Origin: CAYFKJ01 sp964528595
GTDB lineage: Bacteria; Pseudomonadota; Alphaproteobacteria; UBA2966
Assembly: GCA_964528595.1 (NCBI GenBank)
Contig: CAZGTM010000007.1
Span: forward strand, 1-64,000
DNA: 64,000 nt
Direction: 5' to 3'
Shown: one piece after another, positions 31,471 to 40,132 of the stretch
Numbering within the stretch: the stretch's first letter is position 1
How the letters are laid out: the number at the start of each line of letters is the position of its first letter
Translations under genes and position numbers: made by a program
Notes under the pieces: generated by a model
The model's input: the letters and a program-made list of their open reading frames with translations, nothing else
What the model was told of the DNA's origin: nothing
Database searches by the model: none

Positions 31471-33662
31471 TCCGCCGCCCTCACGCCCAGCCCCATGTCG
31501 TTCATGATTTCCAGGTAGCCGTCCCGGATCTCTTCGGCGCCGGCAAAGGCGCCCCGTTCCAGCACCTTGGAGACGCTTGGCGAGGCCTCGCCGCCGTGGA
31601 TGCGCTTCACGGGTTGGTCGAGGTAGTCGAAAAACCGGCGCTGGAGTTCGTCCGTCAGCATGGCGCCGTAGGAGCCGGTCAACGGACCCTGTTCGAGGAC
31701 AACGACGTTGTTGGTCTTCATCACACTCTGGCCGATGGTCTCCCAGTCGATGCCGTTACGGTCGAGGGAGCGGAGATCGATCACCTCGGCGCCGAGCCCC
31801 ATCTCGTCGGCCACATCCACGGCCTTTTTGGTCATCGAGAGGTAGGTGAGAACGGTGAATGTGTCACCGGGCCGCACCACTTTGGCCTTGCCGAGCGGGA
31901 TGTAGTAGTCGAGGTCGTCGACTGGACCGGGGCCTTCGGATGCGTAGAGCTCCACATGCTCGATGACCAACACCGGATCTTCGCACAACAGCGCGCTGTT
32001 CATCAGGCCGACATAGTCAAACGGCGTTGACGGCGCGACGATGCGCCAGCCCGGCCATTGGGCGTAAAGCCCAGCCGGGTCCATTGAATGCTGGGAGCCA
32101 TAACCTGTACCGATCGCGACCTTGGTGCGCAGCACCAGCGGCATCGGCGCCTCGCCGCCGAACATGAAGCGCGATTTGGCGATCTGATTGAAAAGTTGAT
32201 CGGCGGCGACCAGCGAAAAATCCGGATACATCAGTTCGACCACGGGGCGGTAGGTGCCCTCCATGGCGACGCCACCCGCCAGGCCGCTGAAGCCCTGCTC
32301 GGCGATGGGCGTGGGGATGATGCGGTCGGGGAAGCGGTCGTGCAGCCCCCGCGTTGCGCCATTGGTACCGCCCTTGAGGCGGTGGATGTCTTCGCCCAGG
32401 CAGAAGATGCGTTCGTCCTGCTCCATGCGCCGGCCCATCACGCCGGAGACGAGATCGATGAACTTCACCTCGGCGGTTTCGCCCGAGAAGGTCTCCAATT
32501 CCTCGTAGCGCACGCCGTCGAATTCCGAAAGATCGCCGCGCTGGCCCTCGTCGCAGAAATCGGCCTCGGGCCACAGTCCGGCGACGATCTTGCGCCGGTT
32601 GCCGTCGGGTTCGGCGAGAGCACTGGAAATCGCCTGCATGGCCTCCTTGGCTTTGCGGGCCAGTTCCGCATCGCCGTCCTCGCTCAGCCACTTGCGCTTG
32701 ATCAGCTCGTCGGCCATTTGCGTAAGCGGGTCGCGGGCGCGCCAGTTGGCCTCTTCGTCCTTGTCGCGGTAACCGAAGTTGCTGCCCAGCATTCCGCCGC
32801 CATGGTGATAGAAGCGGTAGAGCACGGCCTCGATGATGACGGGCCCCTTACCGCCTCGCATGATCTCCAGCGCCTTCTCGACCGCTACCCGGACGGCTAC
32901 CGGATCCATGCCGTCGACCCGGAAAGCGGGGATGGCGTAGGCCAGGCCGCGCGACGAAAGCCTCGTTTCGCGGGTTTCCTCCTCCAGGCGGGTGGAGACC
33001 GCGTAGCCGTTGTTCTCGATGAAGAAGCAGATCGGCAAGTCCCACAGGGCAGCCAGGTTCATGGATTCCGGCACCGCGCCGATGTTGGTGGCGCCGTCGC
33101 CAAAGAACGAGAACACCACATCGCCGTTGCCCTGGCGTTTCCTGGCCCAGGCGACGCCGTTGGCCAGCGGCACGCCACCGCCGACAATGGCGTTGGTGCC
33201 GAGCGCCCCGGCCTCGGCCCAGCGCAGATGCATGGAGCCGCCGCGGCCCTTACAGAAACCATCGGCCAAACCGAGAATTTCCGAAAGCGTGCGATGGAGA
33301 AGCCGCTGCACCGGGGCGGGAATGTCGCTCGTGACAGGATCACCGCCCTCGGTATCGACGTAGTTCAAGGCCTTGGCGAGGAATTGGTGGTGGCCCCGGT
33401 GGGAGCCGGTGATCTGGTCGCCGGCGCGCAGCGGCGCCATGGCGCCGACGGCACCGCCATCCTGGCCGACGCTGACGTGGGCCGGGCCGTGCACCAAGCC
33501 GTCGCCGTCGAACTCTAGCACCGTCTCCTCGAAGGCACGAACGAGGTGCAGGTGGTTGTGCATGTAAAGCGCCTGGTCCTTGCCCAACTTCTCCCAGTCG
33601 GCCGGGGTGGCGCGGATTTCCTGCCACGGCGCATCCGGTTTCAGGTTGATGGTCTTGCTCAT
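31467..33662 (-). CDS. Thiamine-diphosphate-dependent 2-oxoacid dehydrogenase E1, alpha-beta fusion
   Basis: A 731-residue fusion. Residues about 1-345 are an E1-alpha domain with GRGGSMHLRW and the ThDP-Mg motif GDGATNIGAVPESMNLAALW with FFIENNGYAVST. Residues about 395-731 are an E1-beta domain with GEDIHRLKGGTNGATRGL, IPTPIAEQGFSGLAGGVAM and the C-terminal VVVLEQGPLTGSYGAMLTDE. Such enzymes decarboxylate branched 2-oxoacids or cleave acetoin-like diketones. No E2 or E3 gene is nearby. It lies between a beta-hydroxyacid dehydrogenase and a VOC gene in the transhydroxylase-like operon and may process a late intermediate. Confidence 0.88.
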   Translation of the reverse strand: MSKTINLKPDAPWQEIRATPADWEKLGKDQALYMHNHLHLVRAFEETVLEFDGDGLVHGPAHVSVGQDGGAVGAMAPLRAGDQITGSHRGHHQFLAKALNYVDTEGGDPVTSDIPAPVQRLLHRTLSEILGLADGFCKGRGGSMHLRWAEAGALGTNAIVGGGVPLANGVAWARKRQGNGDVVFSFFGDGATNIGAVPESMNLAALWDLPICFFIENNGYAVSTRLEEETRETRLSSRGLAYAIPAFRVDGMDPVAVRVAVEKALEIMRGGKGPVIIEAVLYRFYHHGGGMLGSNFGYRDKDEEANWRARDPLTQMADELIKRKWLSEDGDAELARKAKEAMQAISSALAEPDGNRRKIVAGLWPEADFCDEGQRGDLSEFDGVRYEELETFSGETAEVKFIDLVSGVMGRRMEQDERIFCLGEDIHRLKGGTNGATRGLHDRFPDRIIPTPIAEQGFSGLAGGVAMEGTYRPVVELMYPDFSLVAADQLFNQIAKSRFMFGGEAPMPLVLRTKVAIGTGYGSQHSMDPAGLYAQWPGWRIVAPSTPFDYVGLMNSALLCEDPVLVIEHVELYASEGPGPVDDLDYYIPLGKAKVVRPGDTFTVLTYLSMTKKAVDVADEMGLGAEVIDLRSLDRNGIDWETIGQSVMKTNNVVVLEQGPLTGSYGAMLTDELQRRFFDYLDQPVKRIHGGEASPSVSKVLERGAFAGAEEIRDGYLEIMNDMGLGVRAAE

Positions 33663-33682
33663 GACGTACCCTTTCAGGGGTC

Positions 33683-34621
33683 CTAGAGATCGGTGCCGAC
33701 GTCGACGTTTTCCGGTTTGAGTTCGAGACCGGCCGATTTGGCTTCGAGCTCCAACAGGGCCGCAAAATCGCAGTCGGTGTAGCCGTTGCCCATCAGGGTC
33801 TGGATGATCTCGCGCACGTGGGCGGCGATGGGCAGCGGTACTTCAAGCTCGCGCGCCGAGGTCAGCGCCAGATCCAGATCCTTGCGCAGCAGGGCGGGCG
33901 TAAACGTCGGCGTGTAGTCGAGGTTGACCAGCGCGGGTGTCTTGTAGCGACTGAAGCGCGAGCCCATGACGCTCTTGTTGATGAAGTCGAGCATGGCGTG
34001 GCGCGGCACGCCGCCCTTTTCACCTAGTACCGTGATCTCGGCCAATGCTTGGGTAACGACGGCGAGCAGCACGTTGTGGCAGATCTTGACGGTGCGTGCG
34101 AGCTCGCCTTCGCCGACGTAGGTCACGCCCTCCGCCAGAGCTTCGAGGTAGGGCAGGGTGGCGTCGAACGCGCTGCGCTCGCCCGAAGCCACGATGCTCA
34201 ACTTGCCCGAGGCGACGACGGCGGCGTTGCCGCTGACCGGCGCGTCGATCATCGAAACCCCTTTGGCCGCCGCGGCGTGGCGCACCTGGGCAGAGGCTTC
34301 GGTGGAAATCGTCGTGAAATCGATAAGTTGGTCGGGCAGGTCGCCCTCGCCAGATAGCAGGCCACCCTCACCAGTAATGACTTCGATGAACGACTCCGGC
34401 CCCGACACGACGGAAAAGACAATGTCACAGTCGGCCAGGTCGGCGGCGGAATTGACGAGGGTTGCGCCTTGATCCGCCAGCGGTTCCGCCTTGCTGCGGG
34501 TCCTGTTGTAGACGGTGAGGACAGCGCCTGCGGCCAGCAGGCGCTCGGCCATGGCGAAACCCATGCGGCCGGTGCCGATCCAGCCGATTTTGCGTGCGTT
34601 AAGCGTTTCGTTTGCCGACAT
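33683..34621 (-). CDS. NAD(P)-dependent beta-hydroxyacid dehydrogenase (HIBADH family)
   Basis: A 312-residue protein. The Rossmann motif is KIGWIGTGRMGFAMAERLLA with the NRTRSKAEPL segment (Arg suggests NADP). The substrate motif is MIDAPVSGNAAVVASGKLSI (normally DAPVSGG-x-x-GA), and the catalytic Lys lies in GELARTVKICHNVLLAV (ARTVKICHN). The C-terminal helical domain follows. Members reduce tartronate semialdehyde or oxidise 3-hydroxyisobutyrate and similar acids. Start follows GGGGAGGG. It is placed between the iron-sulfur subunit and the E1 gene. Confidence 0.85.
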   Translation of the reverse strand: MSANETLNARKIGWIGTGRMGFAMAERLLAAGAVLTVYNRTRSKAEPLADQGATLVNSAADLADCDIVFSVVSGPESFIEVITGEGGLLSGEGDLPDQLIDFTTISTEASAQVRHAAAAKGVSMIDAPVSGNAAVVASGKLSIVASGERSAFDATLPYLEALAEGVTYVGEGELARTVKICHNVLLAVVTQALAEITVLGEKGGVPRHAMLDFINKSVMGSRFSRYKTPALVNLDYTPTFTPALLRKDLDLALTSARELEVPLPIAAHVREIIQTLMGNGYTDCDFAALLELEAKSAGLELKPENVDVGTDL

Positions 34622-34669
34622 ATACCCTCCCCAGCATTTTCGTTGGCGCGCACCCTGACGGGGCGGTTC

Positions 34670-35509
34670 CTATAGCGGGATTGATCCCATGTAGATGCTG
34701 TCCGTCAAATCGAGTTCGATGGTTTTTTCGCGGCCCTGGCCATCGCGGATCTCCAGCCTGTAACCGTTGCTGTTTTCCTCGAGCCCGTCGAATTTGAAGT
34801 CGCCGTAAATGTCACTGACCGCCTCCTGCAAGGTCTCGCCCGACCTACTGAGGGTAACCGCAGCCCCTTCAAGGCAATCGACGACGCCGTCGTTTTCGGT
34901 CTCGACGCTGCCGGCGATGAAGGCCGTATTGTAGCGCTGCAGATTCTTGTACCAGACGCGCGGCTTGGTCCCGTGTTTGGGATGCAGATGTTCGAGGTTT
35001 TCGTCAGCGACAATGGCGTTCATTTCCCCGTCGTCAGCTTTCACCGCGCGGATCGCTTGCGTCGCGCACATTTGGGCCGCTCTTGGTTCGGTCCAGCCTT
35101 CATCGAGGAGATGGGCGTCGAAAATCCAGGCCTGCGGGATGTCCTTTTCCTCGTTCCACCAGACGGCGTCGTAGGGGCAGGCTTCCATGATCTGCTTCTG
35201 GCCCTTGGACTTGACGGGATCGATGATGACGATGCCGTCGGGCCGCTTGGTGACGGCGCCGTTCTCGGCGGCCTCGATGCAGGGCGCGTCTTCGCAGTGC
35301 TGGCACATCACCGGCAGGTAGGCGACGTCCATCAGAGAGCCCGAACCACGGACCTTCTGTTCGATGTTGATCCACTTGTGCCCGTGTTTGGGCATTTCAG
35401 CGGCATAGCCGGGAAAGTCGTTGCCGCAGTATTCGTCGTGGCAGGCCAGCACGCAGGCATTGCAATTGGTGCAGTTGGCCACGTCGACGATAAGGTTCCA
35501 TTTCTTCAT
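34670..35509 (-). CDS. Iron-sulfur subunit, pyrogallol transhydroxylase small-subunit-like, one cluster motif lost
   Basis: A 279-residue ferredoxin-type subunit starting at MKKWNLIVDV. Motif I has Cys13, 16, 19 and 23, and motif II has Cys69, 72, 77 with Cys111 in ACPYD. In the third motif the usual CxxC is replaced by Trp128 and Asp131 (QAWIFDAHLLDEG), Cys148 remains and the fourth position is Ala152. So one [4Fe-4S] cluster is probably missing. A C-terminal beta-sandwich (GAAVTLSRSGETLQEAVSDI, then GDFKFDGLEE) and HGTKPRVWYKNLQRY match the transhydroxylase small subunit. It follows the large subunit gene by 23 bp. Confidence 0.88.
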   Translation of the reverse strand: MKKWNLIVDVANCTNCNACVLACHDEYCGNDFPGYAAEMPKHGHKWINIEQKVRGSGSLMDVAYLPVMCQHCEDAPCIEAAENGAVTKRPDGIVIIDPVKSKGQKQIMEACPYDAVWWNEEKDIPQAWIFDAHLLDEGWTEPRAAQMCATQAIRAVKADDGEMNAIVADENLEHLHPKHGTKPRVWYKNLQRYNTAFIAGSVETENDGVVDCLEGAAVTLSRSGETLQEAVSDIYGDFKFDGLEENSNGYRLEIRDGQGREKTIELDLTDSIYMGSIPL

Positions 35510-35532
35510 AGCGTTACTCTCAATACGTCCGG

Positions 35533-38500
35533 CTATTCGGCGGGCACGGTGACGGGATCTCGTAAGGTGGCCACGGCCGGTTCGCCGAAATCGACGTTGC
35601 CGTTGCCGTCCCACAACTCGACCTGGACCAGGGCGGCGGCGGCGGCCATGGAATGGCCTTTCTTGAGCTGCGACCGGCTCGGCGTGATCTGGTTGAGGCA
35701 GCCGCTCTTCTCGATGGACGATCCGGGTTCGCCCAGCGGCTCGTAGGTGGCGCAGCTTTCGTAACCGTGCACCGTGCCGGGGCGGATGCGCTCCGTCACG
35801 ATGGCGGCACAGAGCACCGCGCCGCGGTTGTTGTGAACCTTGACCAAGTCATGGTGCTTGATGTTGCGGGCCGCCGCGTCCGCCGGATTGATGCGGATGA
35901 CCCAGTAGTTATAGCCGTCGATCAGGACGCGGTGTTCCTCGATGTTGTTGAGGTAGGTGTCCTTCTGGTCGCCCTGGGTGTGGAAGCTGAAACGCGGATG
36001 CGGCGTGATCAGCTGCAGCGGGAACTTGTCGACAAGTCCTTCGGTGCGATGACCTTCCCACGACGTCGAATACTTGACGATCGGTGGCCGTTCCGGATCT
36101 TCGGCGTCGAAACGCTTGAGGCTTTCACATTCGAATTCGATCTTGCCGGATTGGGTCTGCAGACCGTCCAGGTATTCGTCGGTGTAGTCGGACGGCAGTG
36201 GCATCGGTTCCGGCACGTCCTTCTTACGGCCTTCGTAGAACCAGTTCCACGACAGCGGCGGTCTGAGTTCCTCCTTGTCCGCCGGTAACACGACGTAGCC
36301 TTTGCGGATGAATTCCTTCCACGAGATGATCTTTGGCAAGTCGGAGGCGTCAAACTCGCGCTTGACCCAGTCGAGCGCCGAGACGCCCTCGGAGAAGTAG
36401 GCGCTGAGGCCCAGCCTCTTGCAGATTTCGACGAAGATGTCGTAGTCCGATTTCGATTCGCCCATCGGCTCGATCACCTGGTGCTGGAAGACGATGACGC
36501 GGTGGTTGAGCTGCGTCTGGCCGTGATGGGCATAGCCGCCCAGCGCCGCCCACTCGCTGATGTCGGGGCGTTCGAAGTTGGTGCAGGCGGGCAGGATGAC
36601 GTCGGCCATCTTGGCTTCGCCCTCGAACCAGATCGACTGGTTGACGACGAACTCAAGGTTCTCCGACTGGTACATCTTCACGTGGCGATTGCTGTCCGCC
36701 ATGGTACCGATGATGGAGCCGCCGTACTTGTAAAGCATGCGGATGGGGGAGAAGCCGGGCTTGGGGTAGCTGATCTTGCTGAACTGGGCCTCGATGGAAG
36801 CGCCGTTCCAGACGTAACCTTCGGCCTTGTCCTGCATGATGGCTTCGGGCAGGAACATGCGGGGGATGAGCTGCTCGTTGGTGTTCATGCTGGGCGTCTG
36901 CGGCTTGCGCTGGTAAAGCTCGACCGACTGGGCGGTGTGGTGCAAATCGCCCGACATGCCGCCTTCGGCGTAGCCCGGGAAATAGAAATTGACGTCGACC
37001 GGCGTCCCCCACTGCAGATTGCCCATGCTGACGCCCGGTTTGCCCAGGCCCTGCATGGCGACCAGGCAGACCATGGTGCGGGCCCACTGGTTGCCGTTGG
37101 AGTTGCGGCAGGCGCCGCCGTGACCGTTGCCCCAGCCGCCGGCGCCGAGATAGGTCTTCTTGGTGCCCCAGTCGCGGGCCAGCGCCCGGATGTCCTTGGC
37201 CGGCACCCCGGTTTCCTCTGCCGCCCATTCCGGTGTTTTGGGCTCGCCGTCCTCCTCGCCCAGCAGGTAGGCTTTCCACTTGTCGAAGCCTTGTGTGCGT
37301 TTTTCGACGTAGTCCTTGTCGTAGAGATCTTCCTTGATCCAGACATAGGCGATGGCCATGGCCAGCGCCGGGGAGGTCGTGGGCCGCGGCGCGATCCACT
37401 TGCCGCCCAACAATTGAGCTGTGTCGTTGAAGTAGGGGTCGATGTGCACGACCTTGATGCCGAGCTCCTTCAACCACTTGCGCCGGATAGTGCCTTCGAG
37501 CGAACCGTAGGAGCCGCTGGTGCCCTCCGGGTTGCTCGACCAGAAGACCACCATCTCGGATTCCTTGAGACAGTCCTCTACGCCGCCGTAGGTTTCCGAC
37601 TGGCCGACGCGCAGACTGCCGCCCCAATGGTGGGTGGCGCCCCAGTACCAGCCTTCCCAGCTGTCCGGGTTGTGGTGGACGCGGGTCATGCCGACGGTGT
37701 TGATAAAGCGGAAATTGGCGCTGAGGTAATAACCGATATTGCCCCAGGTGTGATGGGAGCCGTGGCTGTTGCCGATGGAGCCCGGGCCGTGGACGCGCTT
37801 GGTCCGCTTGATTTCGCTGGCGACGATGTCCAGCGCCTCATCCCAGCTGATGCGCTCGTAGCCTGATTTGCCCCGATTCTGCGGGTTTCGTTCGCCATTC
37901 GGGTCGAAATCCACCCGTTTCATCGGGTAAAGCAGCCGGTCGGGCGAATAGACCATGGACTTCCAGTTCATGCCGTGGGGGGCCAGGCTGGTCTTGCGCG
38001 GCGGCGTGAACTTCTTGCCGCGCGCCTCGATTGTCCAGGGCTGGGGATCGGTCTCATCGAAGACGATCGGCGTCATGCGCACGATCTTGCCGTCCTTGAC
38101 GTAGAGAAATACCGGTCCGCCGTTTGTCATGTTGACGAAACGGGTAACGCCGTTGCCCATGGCGACCCCGAATTTCCAGTGCGCGGTCATTGCCATCATG
38201 ACGGTCTGGGTGAACCACGAGGTCTGCTGGTCGGCGCCTTCAAGCGTAATCTTGAAGTCCTTCATGGCGTTGACCTGGTCGAGCTGATTGACCGGCGGCA
38301 GCAGCAGACCGAAAGCGATCTCGGCGGTTTTGAAGGCCAACGTCATGTCGGGATTGGGGTGGATCCCCCGTCCGGATTTGATCCTGCCGTCCTCGAAGGT
38401 GTAGTAGCGCCCGACCGAGTTATCCTTGGTCTTGATCTGAGCGGTGAAGTTCATTTCGCGGAGGCGGGCGGCGTATTTAGGGTGTCTCCACGCCTGGAAA

Positions 38501-38553
38501 CGCATCATCTGCAGAAGTCCATAAAGCACGACTGAGAACTTCAAACTGTCCAC
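35533..38553 (-). CDS. Molybdopterin oxidoreductase, pyrogallol-phloroglucinol transhydroxylase-like large subunit with extra N-terminal domain
   Basis: A 1006-residue DMSO-reductase-family protein. From residue about 136 it follows the transhydroxylase large subunit closely: GGPVFLYVKDGKIVRMTP, ARGKKFTPPRKTSLAP, GSHHTWGN (His267), HHNPDSWEGWYWG (Asp297-Ser298, where Ser is the expected Mo ligand), NFYFPGYAEGGMSGD and ITPHPRFSFHTQGD. No N-terminal CxxC cluster motif is present, as in transhydroxylase. Residues about 1-130 (RYYTFEDGRIKSGRG, NPDMTLAFKTAEIAF, DFKITLEGADQQT) resemble an SCP2-like lipid-binding domain and are not part of the known enzyme. No twin-arginine signal, so cytoplasmic. 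The family moves a hydroxyl group between phenols without net redox change; the substrate here is unknown. Confidence 0.9.
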   Translation of the reverse strand: MDSLKFSVVLYGLLQMMRFQAWRHPKYAARLREMNFTAQIKTKDNSVGRYYTFEDGRIKSGRGIHPNPDMTLAFKTAEIAFGLLLPPVNQLDQVNAMKDFKITLEGADQQTSWFTQTVMMAMTAHWKFGVAMGNGVTRFVNMTNGGPVFLYVKDGKIVRMTPIVFDETDPQPWTIEARGKKFTPPRKTSLAPHGMNWKSMVYSPDRLLYPMKRVDFDPNGERNPQNRGKSGYERISWDEALDIVASEIKRTKRVHGPGSIGNSHGSHHTWGNIGYYLSANFRFINTVGMTRVHHNPDSWEGWYWGATHHWGGSLRVGQSETYGGVEDCLKESEMVVFWSSNPEGTSGSYGSLEGTIRRKWLKELGIKVVHIDPYFNDTAQLLGGKWIAPRPTTSPALAMAIAYVWIKEDLYDKDYVEKRTQGFDKWKAYLLGEEDGEPKTPEWAAEETGVPAKDIRALARDWGTKKTYLGAGGWGNGHGGACRNSNGNQWARTMVCLVAMQGLGKPGVSMGNLQWGTPVDVNFYFPGYAEGGMSGDLHHTAQSVELYQRKPQTPSMNTNEQLIPRMFLPEAIMQDKAEGYVWNGASIEAQFSKISYPKPGFSPIRMLYKYGGSIIGTMADSNRHVKMYQSENLEFVVNQSIWFEGEAKMADVILPACTNFERPDISEWAALGGYAHHGQTQLNHRVIVFQHQVIEPMGESKSDYDIFVEICKRLGLSAYFSEGVSALDWVKREFDASDLPKIISWKEFIRKGYVVLPADKEELRPPLSWNWFYEGRKKDVPEPMPLPSDYTDEYLDGLQTQSGKIEFECESLKRFDAEDPERPPIVKYSTSWEGHRTEGLVDKFPLQLITPHPRFSFHTQGDQKDTYLNNIEEHRVLIDGYNYWVIRINPADAAARNIKHHDLVKVHNNRGAVLCAAIVTERIRPGTVHGYESCATYEPLGEPGSSIEKSGCLNQITPSRSQLKKGHSMAAAAALVQVELWDGNGNVDFGEPAVATLRDPVTVPAE

Positions 38554-38669
38554 GGGTGATCCCCTTCAATAAATGTGATCCGGCGATAATAGCGTCTGCC
38601 ATACCACCTTTTTGATGCAATTACCGGGAATATCGATCGATTTTGGTGAACGACCCGTGTGGGCCGATT

Positions 38670-39572
38670 TTATCCGCCGCTGGGTTCCGTCCGATGCAGA
38701 TCTTCAAGAAAGGCTGCGCAGAGCGGTGACAGGGCATGTTTGGCGCGGCTGATCACCATGACGTTCCAGGCCGGCATGGAAGTTTCCAGGTTCAAGGGCG
38801 TGATGGCGCCGCCGACGATCTTGCCGGCGAAGATCTTGCGCGGCACCAGCGTGACGTAGTCGCTTTGCTCGACCAGCGCCAGAGTGCAGGCGAAGGAGGT
38901 GCTTTTCGTCATGTTGGTGGGTGGTTCCAGATCGTTCAGGGCGAAAGTTTGTTCAAAAATGTCGCGCCCCGTGCGGCTGCGCTGATAGACCACCCAACCA
39001 ACATCCACCAGGTCTTCCAGGGCGATTTTCTTCACCCGCGTCAGGGGATGGCCGGCGCGGACCGCCGGGGTCAGCTGATCACGCACCAAGAGATCGAAAT
39101 TTAGGTCTTCGTCACGCGGCCGCTCCGGCACCAAGCAAACCGCGAAGTCGATGTCACCGGTGCGGATCGAGGGCAGGACGTCGGGGTAGAGGCCTTCCTC
39201 GATCTGAAAATTGACGCCGGGACGGGCTTTCTTGAAGTTGACGATCGCCTTGGGCAACAGACCCATCATCACGGTGGGCGAAGCGACGATGCGGATTTCG
39301 CCTGTCGCCGCGCCCTGGACCGCCTCGATGTCGTTGCGGGCCTGGCGCAGTTCGGCTTCGATGACCTTGGCGCGCCGGGCCAGGGCATCACCGGCGGCGG
39401 TGGCGGAGACCCCGTGCGAGGCACGCAGCAGTAACTCGGTACCGAGCAATTCCTCAAGCTGCTTGATGCTCTTGGTGACGGCGGATTGGGAGACGTTGAG
39501 GTTGCGGGCGGCCTGGCGCACGCTGCCCGCTTCGATTACGGCGACCAAATTCCGCAGTTGGCTCAGCTTCAT
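38670..39572 (-). CDS. LysR-family transcriptional regulator
   Basis: A 300-residue LysR protein. The N-terminal helix-turn-helix is LSQLRNLVAVIEAGSVRQAA followed by NVSQSAVTKSIKQLEELLG. The effector domain has GEIRIVASPTVMMGLLPKAI and GDIDFAVCLVPERP. It lies 116 bp upstream of the transhydroxylase-like gene on the same strand, so it may be co-transcribed or control the promoter in that gap. The inducer is probably the pathway substrate (inference). Confidence 0.9.
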   Translation of the reverse strand: MKLSQLRNLVAVIEAGSVRQAARNLNVSQSAVTKSIKQLEELLGTELLLRASHGVSATAAGDALARRAKVIEAELRQARNDIEAVQGAATGEIRIVASPTVMMGLLPKAIVNFKKARPGVNFQIEEGLYPDVLPSIRTGDIDFAVCLVPERPRDEDLNFDLLVRDQLTPAVRAGHPLTRVKKIALEDLVDVGWVVYQRSRTGRDIFEQTFALNDLEPPTNMTKSTSFACTLALVEQSDYVTLVPRKIFAGKIVGGAITPLNLETSMPAWNVMVISRAKHALSPLCAAFLEDLHRTEPSGG

Positions 39573-39599
39573 GGTGTACTCCCGTCCCCGCCAGTCGAC

Positions 39600-39998
39600 C
39601 TAAACGACCTTGAAAGTGGCGTTGCCGCGGGCGCACAGCTTACCGTCGGCGGTCACCCGGCATTGCACGAAACACAGGCTCTTGCCTGTCTTGACGACCT
39701 CGCTGTTCACTTCCAGCCAGGCGCCGGATTTGGCCACGCCGACAAAGTCGATGTTGAGGTTGACGGTGACCATGTTGGCCCCGCCGCCGTGGGCGGCAAT
39801 ACAGCTGTGGCCCATCGAATTGTCGGCCAGGGCGGAGATCAGACCGCCATGGGCGAAACCGCGGGCATTGCAGTGGGCCTCGCGCAGCCACAGGCCGAGG
39901 TCGAGCCTGTCCGGGTGCTTGCGCGAATAAATCGGTTCCCAGGGATCGGTCAGCGGGCTCTTCCTGTCGTGCTCGGTAAAGCCCTCGGGAACGTCCAT
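39600..39998 (-). CDS. PaaI-family hotdog-fold thioesterase
   Basis: A 132-residue hotdog protein starting at ATG 39998 after GGAAGGAGA; the open frame upstream to 40091 is less likely. The catalytic region reads HCNARGFAHGGLISALADNSMG, with the HGG-x-x-x-x-x-x-D pattern of PaaI-type thioesterases, followed by VTVNLNIDFVGVAKSGAWLE. It should hydrolyse acyl- or aryl-CoA thioesters. It lies 27 bp upstream of the LysR gene on the same strand and may be part of that unit. Confidence 0.85.
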   Translation of the reverse strand: MDVPEGFTEHDRKSPLTDPWEPIYSRKHPDRLDLGLWLREAHCNARGFAHGGLISALADNSMGHSCIAAHGGGANMVTVNLNIDFVGVAKSGAWLEVNSEVVKTGKSLCFVQCRVTADGKLCARGNATFKVV

Positions 39999-40132
39999 GC
40001 GGGTCTCCTTCCAACTAACGGGAACTTTATCGATAACGGAAATGAAAGGCGTTTCCAAAAGCTTTTGATCTTGTATCATCGCCGGTGGCACGATTTTGGG
40101 GGTGTTTGGTCCACTGGTAAAAAGGTTGGAAG

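Noticed and set aside
32088..33518. 476-codon plus-strand frame opposite the fused E1 gene
   Set aside because: Antisense shadow with no recognisable motif; the E1 frame is intact on the minus strand.
36481..37866. 461-codon plus-strand frame opposite the transhydroxylase-like gene
   Set aside because: Antisense shadow with low-complexity composition. The opposite strand matches a known enzyme throughout.
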